Below are positions 47,859 through 58,718 of a stretch of 64,000 nucleotides of DNA, one piece after another. The stretch spans positions 24,620,934 to 24,684,933 of the forward strand of contig NC_063151.1 of the NCBI RefSeq assembly GCF_020921035.1, given 5' to 3'. The stretch is from Rhodamnia argentea. Taxonomy: Eukaryota > Streptophyta > Magnoliopsida > Myrtales > Myrtaceae. The translations under genes and the position numbers were made by a program. Within the stretch, counting starts at the first letter, position 1; each line of letters starts with the position of its first letter. A model generated the notes under the pieces. It ran no database searches. It worked only from the letters and a program-made list of their open reading frames with translations, and was not told where the DNA came from.

Positions 47859-49098
47859 TGGCATGGAGAAACCTTTTAGTCCCAGCAACCTTACTCAAGT
47901 GGATGTGTAACTTCTACCAGATGTAGATCTCAACCACTGATGCACTACACGCGAGTTAAATAAGAAAAAAGGAGGTACAGGTGTAAGTACGCAACCCTTC
48001 CCGACTGATTTGGCTCGCATCCTCCAGAGATGTCCTGGTCAGGAGTCTACGAATTCGTGAGCTCCGAGACTTGTACTTGGAACTTAGTATTCATAAGGAA
48101 CTCATAACACCCTTCTCTGGATCTTCAGGTGGCTAACACTGGACGAATTACTGCTCTTGCACAAAGACATTTTCCCCTACACAGCCATAGCTCATATCAG
48201 ATGGAGTGGAATAACCGATTGGTAGTTGATACAGAAGTACACAGATTCGAATCCAAAAGGTCATTGGTAAAACAAGGTCCCCAAAACAAAGTATGCCGAT
48301 CCAAGTTCAAGATCTCATAGCTAGGACTACGAAAGCTTTCGGGATTTTGTTTAAACAATCCATGTGTACTCAAGCAAACCTCTTTCTCGTCCAAAAAAGA
48401 TATATTTCAAGATAGCAGAGATATTTAAGAATGAGCACTGGATTTTTGAAGAAAGTATTAAACAGATTCACATGATCTGAAAACGAAAATGTGCACTCTG
48501 AGATTATTACATTCAGGTTCAACCATAACTATACATCATTCTCTCGATCCCTATAACTCTCAAACAAAACTCGATCGCGACACGCGGTGACATAGACCAA
48601 GAAGCCCAAAATAGGACAGCTCTAGGCTTCTGCACAACACCTCGATTCCCTTAATCCTCCACCTCTTCAATCTTGGGCCCAATGCCGTCGCCACCGGAGC
48701 TAACCTTATCTCCGTAAGGTCCATAACCGCTGGGTATGTCAGCTCCGCCTCCCATCGGCACATCCCCGCCAGCACCCTGGTACTTATTGGCAATAACAGG
48801 GTTGCATAGGCCTTCCAGTTCCTTCAATTTGTCCTCAAATTTATCCACTTCATCCAGTTGGTTCCTGTGGAACCAGTCGATTGCCTCATCAATTGCCTTC
48901 TTGATCTTCTGATTATCAGCCGGATTCAGTTTACTGGCGAATATCTCGTCTCTCACTGTATTTTCTCATATTGGAAGCGGCAGTTATCCAGGTTCTTCGC
49001 TTCCACCTTCTTCTTCACCTCCTCGTTTTCTGCCTTGTACAGCTCCGCTTCCTTCGCCATCCTCTCTATCTCATCCTTTGCTCAGTCTCCCCTTGTCA
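47859..49098. repeat. partial tandem duplication, copy 1 (HSP70 3' end and downstream flank)
   Basis: This unit parallels 49099 to about 50350. Matching landmarks in order are 'tcatggcatggaga', 'tttggctcgcatcctcca', 'agatattt/agagatttaagaatgagcact', 'aaaatgtgcactctg', 'aggacagctctaggcttctg' and then the HSP70 C-terminal codons. The two copies join at 'ccccttgtcat|ggcatgg'. Copy 1 is the more degraded and carries the pseudogene at 48651-49098. Confidence 0.8.
48651..49098 (-). pseudogene. truncated HSP70 pseudogene (C-terminal part only)
   Basis: The strand, frame and sequence match the last quarter of the adjacent intact HSP70: [24 protein letters not shown], then [33 protein letters not shown] and an ending GPKIEEVED. 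About 500 codons, including the whole ATPase domain, are missing because the duplication broke inside the gene. Near 48960-48990 the alignment with the parent gene ([15 protein letters not shown]) is disrupted and the frame is lost. The C-terminal EEVD signature has become EEVED, which would not be the canonical TPR-binding end. It has no promoter of its own and is probably not expressed as protein. Confidence 0.88.
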
Positions 49099-50350
49099 TG
49101 GCATGGAGAGCTTTTTGCTGCCAACTACCTTACTACTTAAGTTGATGCGTAACTACTCCCAGATCTCAACCAATCGATACTCATACTTCACTCACTACAC
49201 AGAAATAAGGCAGTACAGGGAAAAATGCGTACCTCTTTCAACTGGTTTGGCTCGCATCCTCCAAAGATGTCCTAATTAAGAACACACAGATTACGCCAGC
49301 TCTGAGACTCATACTTGGTAATTTGGTATGCGTACTGCGTTCATAGCATACTTTCTGGATTTTCAGTTGCCTAATATTCTAGATTTTCAGTTGCCTAATA
49401 TTCTACGAATCACTACGCTTGCACGCAAACAGTTCCCTTTCATGTCTATAAGAGTCTAACAGATGTTGGATGTATAGAAATTACGGATCGATAGTAGAAA
49501 CAGATGTGCACCAATTCCAATCTGAAAGGCCGTTGGCAAAACAAGTTCAAGTTCCCATAGTCAGGACCAAGAAAGCTCTCGGGCCCGTGTTTAAGCAATC
49601 AATGTGTACCCTGAGCAGACCACTTTACTCGGAGGAAAAGATAGATTTCCAGATGACAGAGATTTAAGAATGAACACTGGACTTTGAGACAAGTATTAAT
49701 CGATTCACATGATCATGGAAAATGTGCACTCTGTGCTTTGTTACATTCAGCTTTAACTATAACTACACATCAGTCTCTCAATTCCTATAACTCTAAGACC
49801 GGAAAAAAAAAATTCCTACGACTCTCAAACGGAACTCGATCACAGCACACGGACCAAAAGCTAAAAACAGGACAGCTCTAGGCTTCTGCGCAACACCTCA
49901 ATACCCTTAATCCACCTCTTCAATCTTGGGCCCAGCACCAGCACCACCGGAGCTAGCCTTATTGCCGTAAGGACCATAACCGTTGGGCATGTCAGCACCG
50001 CCACCCATCGGCACATCTCCGCCAGCACCCTGGTACATCTTGGCGATAACAGGGTTGCAGAGGCCTTCCAGTTCCTTTAATTTGTCCTCGAATTCATCCA
50101 CTTCAGCCAATTGGTTCCTGTCGAGCCACTCGATTGCCTCGTCAAGAGACTTCTCAATCTTCTGCTTATCAGCCGGATTCAGTTTACTGGCGAATTTCTC
50201 GTCTCTCACTGTATTTCTCATGTTGTAAGCATAGTTCTCGAGCGAGTTCTTGGCTTCCACCTTCTTCTTCACCTCCTCGTCCTCCGCCTTGTACTGCTCA
50301 GCTTCCTTCACCATCCTCTCTATCTCATCCTTGCTCGGTCTCCCCTTGTC
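49099..50350. repeat. partial tandem duplication, copy 2 (source unit, including the 3' end of the intact HSP70)
   Basis: Counterpart of 47859-49098. It spans the downstream flank (49099-49906) and the last about 440 bp of the intact HSP70 coding region. Flank similarity is lower than in the coding part, and small indels are common. Confidence 0.78.
49357..49404 (+). repeat. 24-bp direct tandem duplication
   Basis: Two adjacent copies of gattttcagttgcctaatat plus 'tct' differ only at the first base. Copy 1 of the larger duplication does not have it, so it arose after that event or was lost there. Confidence 0.9.
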
Positions 50351-51883
50351 ATTCGTAATTGTAATCTTGTTCTTCACACCAGCAGTCTTATCCTCTGCCG
50401 ACACATTGAGAATTCCGTTGGCATCTATGTCGAAACAAACATTGATCTGCGGAACACCTCTCGGGGCTGGAGGAATGCCCGCGAGCTCGAATTTGCCCAG
50501 AAGATTGTTGTCCTTCGTCCTCGCCCTCTCGCCTTCGTACACCTGAATGAGCACGCCAGGCTGATTGTCAGAGTATGTCGAGAACACCTGCTCTTTCTTC
50601 GTCGGGATCGTTGTGTTCCTCGGGATAAGAACGGTCATCACGCCTCCTGCGGTCTCAATACCGAGGCTCAGAGGCGTGACATCAAGCAAGAGCACGTCCT
50701 GCACTTTCTCGTTCCCTTCGCCACTCAAGATTGCAGCTTGCACTGCAGCCCCATATGCGACAGCCTCATCAGGGTTAATGCTCTTGCACAACTCCTTCCC
50801 ATTGAAGAAGTCCTGCAAGAGTTGCTGAACTTTCGGGATCCTCGTCGACCCGCCAACAAGAACAACATCATGAACCTGACTCTTGTCGATCTTCGAGTCC
50901 CTCAAACATTTCTCCACGGGTTCCATACACTTCCTAAACAAATCCATGTTCAACTCTTCGAATCTCGCCCTAGTGATGGTAGCGTAGAAATCAATACCTT
51001 CATAGAGCGAGTCGATCTCGATTGTCGTCTGGGTCGTCGAAGACAGAGTCCTCTTCGCCCTTTCACAGGCGGTCCTCAACCTTCTCAGAGCCCTTGCACT
51101 CCCGCTAATGTCCTTCTTGTGCTTCCTCTTGAACTCCTGCACGAAATGATTCACGAACCTGTTGTCGAAATCCTCCCCTCCTAAATGCGTGTCACCGGCC
51201 GTCGCCTTTACTTCGAAGATGCCTTCCTCAATCGTCAACAGCGAGACATCGAAAGTCCCGCCGCCGAGGTCGAATATGAGGACGTTCTTCTCGCGGTCCT
51301 TCGACGCCTTCTTGTTGAGCCCGTACGCGATCGCCGCCGCGGTCGGTTCGTTGATGATCCTCATCACATGGAGCCCGGCAATCGCGCCGGCGTCCTTCGT
51401 CGCCTGCCGCTGCGAGTCATTGAAGTACGCGGGGACGGTGATCACCGCGTTCTTCACCGTCTGTCCTAAGTAGGCCTCAGCAATCTCCTTCATCTTCGTC
51501 AGCACCATCGACGAGATCTCCTCGGGGGCGAACTGCTTCTCCTCGCCCTTGTAGTTGACGACGATCGTCGGTTTGTCGCCGGGGCCAGCGACGACCTTGA
51601 ACGGCCAGTGCTGCATGTCGGACTGGACGGTGGGGTCGGAGAAGCGGCGGCCGATGAGGCGCTTCGCGTCGAAGACGGTGTTGTGGGGGTTCATGGCGAC
51701 CTGGTTCTTGGCGGCATCTCCGATGAGGCGCTCAGTATCAGTAAAGGCGACGTAGGACGGGGTGGTGCGGTTGCCCTGGTCGTTGGCGATGATCTCTACG
51801 CGGTCGTTCTGCCAGACGCCGACGCAGCTGTAGGTGGTGCCGAGGTCGATGCCTATGGCCTTGCCTTCGGGTTTCGGTGCCAT
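49907..51883 (-). CDS. HSP70: cytosolic heat shock protein 70, intronless
   Basis: A single uninterrupted frame of 658 residues with ATG at 51883. The ATPase domain carries [15 protein letters not shown] (about 11-25), [12 protein letters not shown] (about 204-215) and [16 protein letters not shown] (about 338-353). The substrate-binding domain and helical lid follow, then the G-rich tail with [15 protein letters not shown] and the cytosolic C-terminal signature GPKIEEVD, which docks TPR co-chaperones such as HOP and CHIP. HSP70 is an ATP-driven chaperone for unfolded clients. Length and motifs are those of a complete family member. Plant HSC70-1 type genes usually have an intron near codon 70; its absence here and the upstream heat shock element suggest a heat-inducible copy. 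The 3' end is duplicated as a pseudogene downstream. Confidence 0.97.
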   Translation of the reverse strand: MAPKPEGKAIGIDLGTTYSCVGVWQNDRVEIIANDQGNRTTPSYVAFTDTERLIGDAAKNQVAMNPHNTVFDAKRLIGRRFSDPTVQSDMQHWPFKVVAGPGDKPTIVVNYKGEEKQFAPEEISSMVLTKMKEIAEAYLGQTVKNAVITVPAYFNDSQRQATKDAGAIAGLHVMRIINEPTAAAIAYGLNKKASKDREKNVLIFDLGGGTFDVSLLTIEEGIFEVKATAGDTHLGGEDFDNRFVNHFVQEFKRKHKKDISGSARALRRLRTACERAKRTLSSTTQTTIEIDSLYEGIDFYATITRARFEELNMDLFRKCMEPVEKCLRDSKIDKSQVHDVVLVGGSTRIPKVQQLLQDFFNGKELCKSINPDEAVAYGAAVQAAILSGEGNEKVQDVLLLDVTPLSLGIETAGGVMTVLIPRNTTIPTKKEQVFSTYSDNQPGVLIQVYEGERARTKDNNLLGKFELAGIPPAPRGVPQINVCFDIDANGILNVSAEDKTAGVKNKITITNDKGRPSKDEIERMVKEAEQYKAEDEEVKKKVEAKNSLENYAYNMRNTVRDEKFASKLNPADKQKIEKSLDEAIEWLDRNQLAEVDEFEDKLKELEGLCNPVIAKMYQGAGGDVPMGGGADMPNGYGPYGNKASSGGAGAGPKIEEVD

Positions 51884-52048
51884 TGATGGAGATTCGACCT
51901 TGGATTGCGATTGATCGGAATGTGCTTCGGGGAAAGAATCGAAGAAGAATGTGATTGGTTTCTGAACAAGCAGTCAGAGCGCGCGATCAGCTTGCGATGG
52001 CTTGTTGATGGTGGTCTGAGTTGGAGAACTCGGACAGGGAGGGAGGAG

Positions 52049-52085
52049 TATATAAAGGCCATGGCGGGAAAGAGGGAGAAAGTTC
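52049..52085 (-). promoter_or_regulatory. TATA box and heat shock element of the minus-strand HSP70
   Basis: Read on the minus strand, TATA-like TTTATATA lies at 52056-52049, about 166 bp upstream of the ATG. Just further upstream is GAAAGTTC (52078-52085) with an adjoining CAGAG. It fits alternating nGAAn/nTTCn units, the binding site of heat shock factors. More imperfect GAA/TTC units follow up to about 52225. Confidence 0.6.
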
Positions 52086-52470
52086 CAGAGGTTACTGGAA
52101 GAGGCTAGAGAAGGGGGGAGGGGGCGGCGGGGGTTGAAGAGCGCGGGACGATGAAGGAGAAGGAAGAGGACGCGTTCTGTTGCTTCTGGTATCGCCCGGA
52201 GGGTTCCAGAGATTGGAGAAGGCGGCGACCCGACCCGGGAGATTGTGCCTCGGGTTAAATGACGCTTTTGGCCCTTGCAATTTTGAGGAGACCTCGTTTT
52301 TGACGCCTAACTTCGTTTTATCGCAATTCTAGTCCGGGTATTTCCCCTCCGGCTGACTTGCCTTAGACGAGTTAAAAATATACCGAAAATTGACGAGTTA
52401 CCGGCTGTTCACACATGGCTTTTCGTATATACTATATAAGCTTCCGAACAAATTACACTTTTTAATCCCC
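52086..52470. other. upstream flank of the minus-strand HSP70
   Basis: GA-rich to GC-rich sequence (52095-52140), then AT-richer spacer. It contains further TTC and GAA words ('gggttccagagattgg') that may extend the heat-shock-element array. No gene was seen. Confidence 0.4.
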
Positions 52471-52473
52471 TTA

Positions 52474-53019
52474 TGCTGCGTTTGGTCGTCGGGATTTCTA
52501 ATCGGATAGGATTGGATAGGATAGGATAAGAAATCTAAGGATTTGACCATATCATATCCACTGTTTGGTGAACCGCAGATTTAAAATCGGATATTTTTAT
52601 ATCATTTCCTATCTTGCATTTGGTAGAAACCGTATATCAATATAAAGGACATATATGCCCCTACGTGATGCTCATGAAATATTCCGATCTTATTACTATA
52701 AAAATAACTTTCTCATACACACAAAAAAACTTGAAAATATACACATTTTATTAGATTTTCAAACCTCTTTGCAAAAAAATAAAAAAATAAAAATAGAAAC
52801 AAATGAGACAAGAAAGTTGTCATTATTCTAAAAGTTAACTTTTAGATGACGGATAAGAGAAATCCTATCCGACTTTATCCTACCCCCTCCCCTCGGATTT
52901 TTTTATCCGGGTTATATCCCCTCTATATCCGACATTATACTATCCAAGACATTTACCAAACACGGGATAGGATAAAATATATCATATCCCGAGTTTTATA
53001 CGTACGACCAAACACAACC
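52474..53019. mobile_element. Tourist-like (PIF/Harbinger type) miniature element
   Basis: The element is 546 bp. Its inverted ends are TGCTGCGTTTGGTCGT on the left and, in reverse, GGTTGTGTTTGGTCGT on the right. It is flanked by the 3-bp duplication TTA (52471-52473 and 53020-53022), the target preferred by PIF/Harbinger elements. Subterminal 'ggataggat/atcctatcc' repeats allow a long hairpin. It has no coding capacity. Confidence 0.7.
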
Positions 53020-53179
53020 TTAGTTTTTAGAGATGATCGAATTGTTATTTTTTGGTCACGATCGAGACGAGTTACTAATTAGTAATTAGGAACTCCTACG
53101 TGTATAAAGTATGACCAATCAGATTAACGATCGAGATTAATTTCACTATAAGGTTGTTCTCAATTTCGATTTATATCCA

Positions 53180-53530
53180 AATACTACTCTCGGAATATGC
53201 TTGGAGTATCACGAAATTGGATCAAGAAGGAGCGTTGAAATATTGATCCAATTCTAGAAGTCTCTAGGATGCTCGAGATATTAGATACTTGGTTAAGCAA
53301 TCTATAAAGTTGTGAGAAATATTTGAGATATTTTTTTAGAAGAGTTTCTAGAGAATATCTAACATATTTGCAGAAAAATCTAGAGAGATATCAACGCAAG
53401 TTGCTCTGGACTTTTGTTTGTAATGGCGGCAAAAGAGAGCTATAAATAGCCAGCCCCTCTACAATTGAAGTGAAGCTCAGCAAAAAAGAAAATTAAATCC
53501 CTTGTACAACGCTCTATAAAGGGTTAATAT
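53180..53530 (+). mobile_element. LTR-like fossil (possible solo LTR)
   Basis: The stretch 'ggaagtctctaggatgctcg', then 'gagatattt' and 'agagaatatctaac', and finally 'gagagctataaatagccagc', is typical of old plant LTRs whose TATA box and transcript start lie in this order. The ends and a target duplication are not clear. It looks decayed. Confidence 0.3.
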
Positions 53531-53559
53531 CACGTAAAACCCAAAACCGACACGCCTAT

Positions 53560-53800
53560 AATATTTCAAACTATTTTTTTTTACCACGAGTGTACCAGTT
53601 TAGGATTTTTCTCTGTCAAAAAAAGTAGTTTATGGTAAATTTGTCACGAGTGCACTAGTTTAGAATTTTTTTTACGGTAAAAAAATAGTTTGGGATGAAT
53701 CTATCGCAACTATGCTAATTTAGGATTTTTCGTGGTAAAAAATAATAATTTGGGATAAATTTATCACATATGTATCAATTTGGGGATTTTCATGATATGA
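53560..53800 (+). repeat. about 60-bp degenerate tandem repeat, nearly four units
   Basis: Successive units begin 'agtttatggtaaatttgtca', 'agtttgggatgaatctatcg' and 'aatttgggataaatttatca'. Each carries 'ctaatttaggatttttcgtg' or close variants; a partial unit precedes them. The last unit ends in 'gaacactaatataaaac'. It is AT-rich and non-coding. Confidence 0.75.
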
Positions 53801-53944
53801 ACACTAATATAAAACCCTTACCAAAAAAAAAAAAACACTAATATAAAACTCTTCTTGTCTGCCTTGCACTCCCTTACCAAGAATAGCCTCTCATGCATTC
53901 ATCCTCGTTGTTTCTTTTCTCAATATTCTCCCATGTACTAGCAT

Positions 53945-54190
53945 ATAAGGTTGTTCGCTCGTGAAAAATGAAGATTTTGAAAAATATTTTTCTAAACACG
54001 ATTGTTTATACCACTTGTAAAAATGAATGAACGAAAACTATTATTGTCGTTCATGAAGATGTTTGGACATAAGTTGTTGTCGGTAATAAAAATATTTTTT
54101 TACCATTTAATTATTTTAAACAATAGAAACAATCATTTTTAGAAAATTATTTTCAAAATAGTTCATATTTCAAGAAACAAATGGGGCATA
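53945..54190. mobile_element. small inverted-repeat element (hAT-like)
   Basis: The left end 'cgtgaaaaatgaagattttg' followed by 'aaaaatatttttctaaac' is mirrored on the right by 'gaaaattattttcaaaatag' and 'caagaaacaaatggggc'. It is a foldback of about 245 bp with no coding capacity. Its words recur at 54505-54560 and 55440-55490. Confidence 0.5.
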
Positions 54191-54483
54191 TATTTCATGC
54201 AATTTATAAGGATTCATCGAATACAGGACTATATAGTTAAAAAAAATGAAATATTCTAACAAATAAAAATGTCACTTGAATGATGATATTTTTGTTCGGG
54301 TCCTTTTGATTTTGTTATATAAAAAGTCAAAAGCGTAGAGATTTATCATTTTTGTCCAAACTTTGAAATATTACAGCAAGTCATATATGAATTTACGCGA
54401 CAATATTTGAAATATGATGAAAATTTCAAGTATTTCGTATTAGAGAAAGGTCAAAGCATGTTCATCGCAAAATTTAGATTAAG

Positions 54484-55495
54484 GCTCTATTTGTTCCGCG
54501 AAAAATAAAATATCTTTGAAAAATGTTATCTGAAAAAGTTATTTTTTAGGAAAATGACAACACTTTCGATGTTTTGCTGGAGCTGAAAATGAATTAAAAA
54601 AATATTTCCCATCGTTTTGTTAAATAAAATACAATTCTCTTAAGTAGACATACATAACTCGAGCACTAGTTACTAGTGCATAGTTAGCCGAGGAACCTTG
54701 GGCAAAACCGTGCCTTGATTGACCTAGGCTGGTGCCAGCATCTCGGACCGAGTCTCAATAGACCCATGACTCGAGCCCGGGACCCGAGCATGGGCACCGA
54801 CAACCCGAGCCGGGACGCCATCCCAGGCCCGGGCACCGAGGTCTTGGGCCCATCCTTGATGGGCATGGGCACAGGTTTTGAGGACTCGGCTCGGACTACA
54901 TGGTACTAGGTCCGGGTGTTAGGGACACGAGCCTGGGTGCTAGGGACCTGGACACTAGCACCAAGGTCAGGATCCCATCCTTGATGGACTCAGTCCCAGG
55001 CACAAGGTCTCGAGCCTAGGCACTGTGGACTTGAGTTCAGCTTCAATAGACCTGGGCCCAGATCTTAAAAATCAAAGCACGAGCACCAAGGTCTCAACTT
55101 CGACCGCTATGGACCTGAGTTGGGCCGCCAGGGATTCGGGCAATAGTACCACATTACTAAGCTTGGCCACAGCAAGCCCAACTTATGTGGACCCAAGCCC
55201 GGCCACTTTAGACATGAGCTTGGCCTCGATGGACCTCAGCAAACTCGACCCTAGCTCGAGGCCACTGTAGAGAGCTCGGGAACAAGCATTGGCGTTTCTA
55301 TGCATAAACGTAAAGTTTCTGGCCTAAGTGCCAATATATAGTCATATTTTAATAAATGAATTTTTTATTTTTAAAAGAAAAGGCTAATTTTCCGAATTAA
55401 ATGCATAAATTATCCATTAACTTATTTTTTTCAAGCGATTTAAATTCCGAAAAATAAGAAAAAAAAATTATCCGAAAACCAAATGTAGCCCAAGC
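54484..55495. mobile_element. non-autonomous element enclosing a GC-rich degenerate minisatellite
   Basis: The left end 'ctatttgttccgcgaaaaat' and the right end 'ccgaaaaccaaatgtagccc' are an inverted pair (with 'ttccgaaaaataag' inside). Between them, 54690-55270 is a run of loosely repeated words such as 'gggcaccga', 'gacccgagc', 'gacctgagttgggcc' and 'atggacctcag', spaced roughly every 30 bp. It forms open frames in several registers but no recognisable protein. It is comparable in style to the core of 40305-41170. Confidence 0.45.
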
Positions 55496-55619
55496 AAAAA
55501 AGCGCTTGCATTATTCTGTCGGACTTGGAGCCCGCGATAGCAAGACACGTTGGAACAGCTTCGTACCTTAATCTCACCGGACCTTTCTCTCTTACCCCCA
55601 CTCCTCTCTTCTCTACGTG

Positions 55620-56185
55620 ACAATTTTTTTTTTTCCAATGATTTTTTCTTTTGTGGACCAAGGCCTGCGTACCCTCATTGGAATTGGGTGTTCCGGGCTC
55701 GCCTAAGGCCAACCCCCTCGCCTCGGCCGACGAAAGCGTTGCGACCCTCGCCAGGCCTCACCGATCATAGAACCGGCGTTTACGACCTTGGCCGTATCCG
55801 GGCGAGGACCGCAACGCCCTCCTTGCGGCCGGCGAGGACATCGATCGAGGGCTGCGTCATCCTCGCCTAATGTTGGCGAGGGTTCCTAACCCTCGATCCA
55901 AACATATATATTAAAAAAAAAGAGAAGAGAAATAAAATAAAACTAAAAGAAAATATAAAATTAAAAGATATGAAAAATGTATATATCGACGCGGACCATA
56001 TTATGTGGAACCACCAATGTCCATATGAGCGATTTTCTACCTAAATTGCCAGGTAGATTCAATTGGCAAAATGCGAAAAATGTCTAAAATTAAATTGAAC
56101 ACAATTGAAATGTTTAGGATTAGTGGATACAAATATAATATATTTAGGTTTTTTTTGGTATTTTCTCCGATAATCTTTTCTAAAA
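55620..56185. mobile_element. remnant of the 'ctcgcc'-core element family
   Basis: The GC-rich core (55660-55890: 'gaccctcgccaggcctcacc', 'ttggcgagggttcc') and the AT-rich right arm ('ggtagattcaattggcaaaa', 'atatatttaggttttttttg', 'tattttctcc') follow the same plan as 26928-27570. The left inverted end was not found, so the copy seems incomplete. Confidence 0.5.
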
Positions 56186-56512
56186 ATAACTTCTTTAATT
56201 TATTTTTTTTTTACAACAATGCCAACATTTCATGAAACAAATGGACTAGAGAGACAATAAAAGAAGGGTCCCGCTAGTAAGACAATATGATAATATAATG
56301 GTGGAGTGTTAAGTGGATTCCGTCATGATTGCTAAATATTTTTTACCATTCATAATACTTATGATTGAAATTGTACCGTTATGCTGTTACCCGGTAAGTT
56401 TCCTAAATGTAACGATTTACTGTTTGTTTTTGCTTATTAAAATCTAGAAACCCCGTAAGCTGTTGGTGCTTCTGCTATAGTTCAAACACATTCTAAGCCA
56501 ACGTGAACCGCC
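56186..56512. other. AT-rich spacer upstream of the plus-strand HSP70
   Basis: No gene; T-rich tract at 56200-56213 followed by unremarkable spacer. A piece reading 'tttcatgaaacaaatggac' near 56229 resembles the right end of the element at 53945 and may be another remnant. Confidence 0.35.
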
Positions 56513-56650
56513 GTTCCAGAACACTCCCGCCGAACTCAGATTTCACTCTTCTACTGACTCATCTCCCACCTGTCACCCTCCCGCTTTGCCTACCGGAACA
56601 CCCCCACTGCATGCCACCGTCTCCGCCTCCACTCGCGCTCTAATATAGTT
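56513..56650 (+). promoter_or_regulatory. heat shock element and TATA box of the plus-strand HSP70
   Basis: A perfect inverted nTTCnnGAAn unit, gTTCCAGAAc, lies at 56513-56522, about 240 bp before the ATG. A TATA-like ATATAG is at 56643-56648, 112 bp before the ATG, with a CT-rich leader between. The arrangement is that of heat-inducible plant HSP70 promoters. Confidence 0.6.
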
Positions 56651-56759
56651 TCCCGCGCCACCTTCTCCCTTTGATCATCAAACTCTCTACGCAGTTTCTC
56701 TTTCTCTCTCTGTCGCACGTCTAAATCAAGCCAACCAAGAACAGCACCAGAAGATAATA

Positions 56760-58718
56760 ATGGCGGCTAAATCGGCGGAAGGCAAGGCCATCGGCATCGA
56801 CCTCGGCACCACCTACAGCTGCGTCGGCGTCTGGCTGCACGACCGCGTTGAGATCGTCCCCAACGACCAGGGCAACCGCACCACCCCCTCCTACGTCGCC
56901 TTCACCGACACCGAGCGCCTTGTCGGGGAAGCGGCCAAGAACCAGGTCGCCACGAACCCCCACAACACCGTCTTCGATGCCAAGCGTCTCATCGGCCGCC
57001 GCTTCTCTGACCCGTCCGTCCAGTCCGACATGAAGCACTGGCCCTTCAAGGTCGTCCCTGGCCCCGGCGACAAGCCCATGATCGTCGTCCGCTACAAGGG
57101 CGAGGAGAAGCAGTTCTCCCCTGAGGAGATCTCGTCGATGGTGCTCAGCAAGATGCGCGAGTATGCCGAGGCCTTCCTCGGCCACCCGATCAACAACGCC
57201 GTCATCACCGTCCCTGCCTACTTCAATGACTCCCAGCGCCGGGCTACCAAGGATGCCGGTTCCATCGCCGGCCTCAACGTCCTCCGCATGATCAACGAGC
57301 CCACTGCCGCTGCCATCGCCTATGGCCTCGACAAGAAGGCCGCCCGCACTGGCGAGAAAAACATCCTCATCTTCGACCTCGGTGGTGGCACCTTCGACGT
57401 CTCCCTCCTCTCCATTGAGGAGGGTATCTTTGAGGTCAAGGCCACTGCCGGGGACACCCACCTTGGCGGTGAGGACTTCGATAACCGGCTTGTCAACCAC
57501 TGCATCCAGGAGTTGCGACGGAAGCACAAGAAGGACGTCAGCAGCAACGCACGGGCGCTACGTCGGCTGAGGACTGCATGTGAGCGCGCTAAGCGGGCGT
57601 TGTCCTCGACCACACAGACCACCATCGAGGTCGACTCGCTCTACGAAGGCATCGACTTCTACACCATCATCACTCGGGCCCGTTTCGAAGAATTGAACAT
57701 GGACTTGTTCCTGAAGTGCATGGAGCCGGTTGAGAAGTGCCTGAGAGATTCAAAGATTGATAAGGGCCAGGTTAACGAGGTCGTCCTTGTGGGCGGCTCG
57801 ACAAGGATCCCGAAAATCCAGCAACTCCTGCAGGACTTCTTCAACGGGAAAGAGCTATGCAAGAGCATCAACCCCGATGAGTCGGTCGCCTACGGGGCGG
57901 CGGTCCAGGCTGCGATCCTGACAGGCGAGGGCAGTGAGAAAGTCCAGGACTTGCTCTTGCTCGATGTCACGCCACTCAGCCTCGGCCTTGAGACTGCTGG
58001 TGGGGTCATGACCGTGCTCATCCCCAGGAACACCACCATCCCCACCAAGAAGGAGCAGGTCTTCTCGACCTACTCGGACAACCAGCCTGGCGTGCTGATC
58101 CAGGTGTACGAGGGCGAGCGGGCACGGACCAAGGACAACAATCTTCTAGGCACGTTCGAGCTCAAGGGGATCCCGCCGACGCCAAGGGGAGTGCCGCAGA
58201 TCAGCGTGATCTTCGACATCGACGCTAATGGGATCCTGAACGTGTCAGCGGAGGACAAGACGGTTGGAACGAGGAACCAGATCACCATCACCAACGAGAA
58301 GGGCCGGCTAAGCAAGAACGACATCGAGCGGATGGTGAGGGAGGCGGACCAGTACAAGGCCGAGGACGAGGAGGCGAAGCACAAGATCGAGGCGAAGAAC
58401 TCACTGGAGAACTACGCTTACAACATGCGGAGCACCATCCGGGACGAGAAGATCGCTGGGAAGTTGAGCCCAGAGGACAAGGAGAAAATCGAGAAGGCCG
58501 TTCATGAGGTGATCGAGTGGCTTGACAGGAACCAGCTCGCCAAGGTGGACGAGTTCCAGGACAAGCTGAAGGAGTTGGAGGCGCTGTGCGGTCCGATCAT
58601 ATCAAAGATCTATCAGGGTGGCAGTGACGGGCCGATGGGCGGCGCCGACGGTGATATGCCGAGAGGCGGTGGCACGTCTGGTGGTGGAGCAGGGCCGAAG
58701 ATTGAAGAGGTTGACTGA
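56760..58718 (+). CDS. HSP70: cytosolic heat shock protein 70, intronless, GC-rich codon use
   Basis: One uninterrupted frame of 652 residues from ATG 56760. It has all HSP70 signatures: [15 protein letters not shown] (about 12-26), [12 protein letters not shown] (about 205), [16 protein letters not shown] (about 339) and the C-terminal GPKIEEVD that binds TPR co-chaperones in the cytosol. The Gly-rich segment before the end is shorter and differently arranged ([20 protein letters not shown]) than in the minus-strand copy ([15 protein letters not shown]). Third codon positions are strongly G/C, clearly more than in the minus-strand copy. The two are therefore not recent duplicates, although both are complete and intronless. 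The upstream heat shock element and TATA box suggest heat induction. Confidence 0.97.
   Translation: MAAKSAEGKAIGIDLGTTYSCVGVWLHDRVEIVPNDQGNRTTPSYVAFTDTERLVGEAAKNQVATNPHNTVFDAKRLIGRRFSDPSVQSDMKHWPFKVVPGPGDKPMIVVRYKGEEKQFSPEEISSMVLSKMREYAEAFLGHPINNAVITVPAYFNDSQRRATKDAGSIAGLNVLRMINEPTAAAIAYGLDKKAARTGEKNILIFDLGGGTFDVSLLSIEEGIFEVKATAGDTHLGGEDFDNRLVNHCIQELRRKHKKDVSSNARALRRLRTACERAKRALSSTTQTTIEVDSLYEGIDFYTIITRARFEELNMDLFLKCMEPVEKCLRDSKIDKGQVNEVVLVGGSTRIPKIQQLLQDFFNGKELCKSINPDESVAYGAAVQAAILTGEGSEKVQDLLLLDVTPLSLGLETAGGVMTVLIPRNTTIPTKKEQVFSTYSDNQPGVLIQVYEGERARTKDNNLLGTFELKGIPPTPRGVPQISVIFDIDANGILNVSAEDKTVGTRNQITITNEKGRLSKNDIERMVREADQYKAEDEEAKHKIEAKNSLENYAYNMRSTIRDEKIAGKLSPEDKEKIEKAVHEVIEWLDRNQLAKVDEFQDKLKELEALCGPIISKIYQGGSDGPMGGADGDMPRGGGTSGGGAGPKIEEVD

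Noticed and set aside
50111-51184. 357-codon open frame antisense to the minus-strand HSP70
   Set aside because: It covers the HSP70 coding region in reverse, has no domain and no start context. It is a shadow of a real gene.
56721-57527. 268-codon open frame antisense to the plus-strand HSP70
   Set aside because: It is the Asp/Gly/Val-rich mirror of a GC-rich HSP70 frame. It starts without a promoter and has no domain. Such frames are a by-product of high third-position GC.
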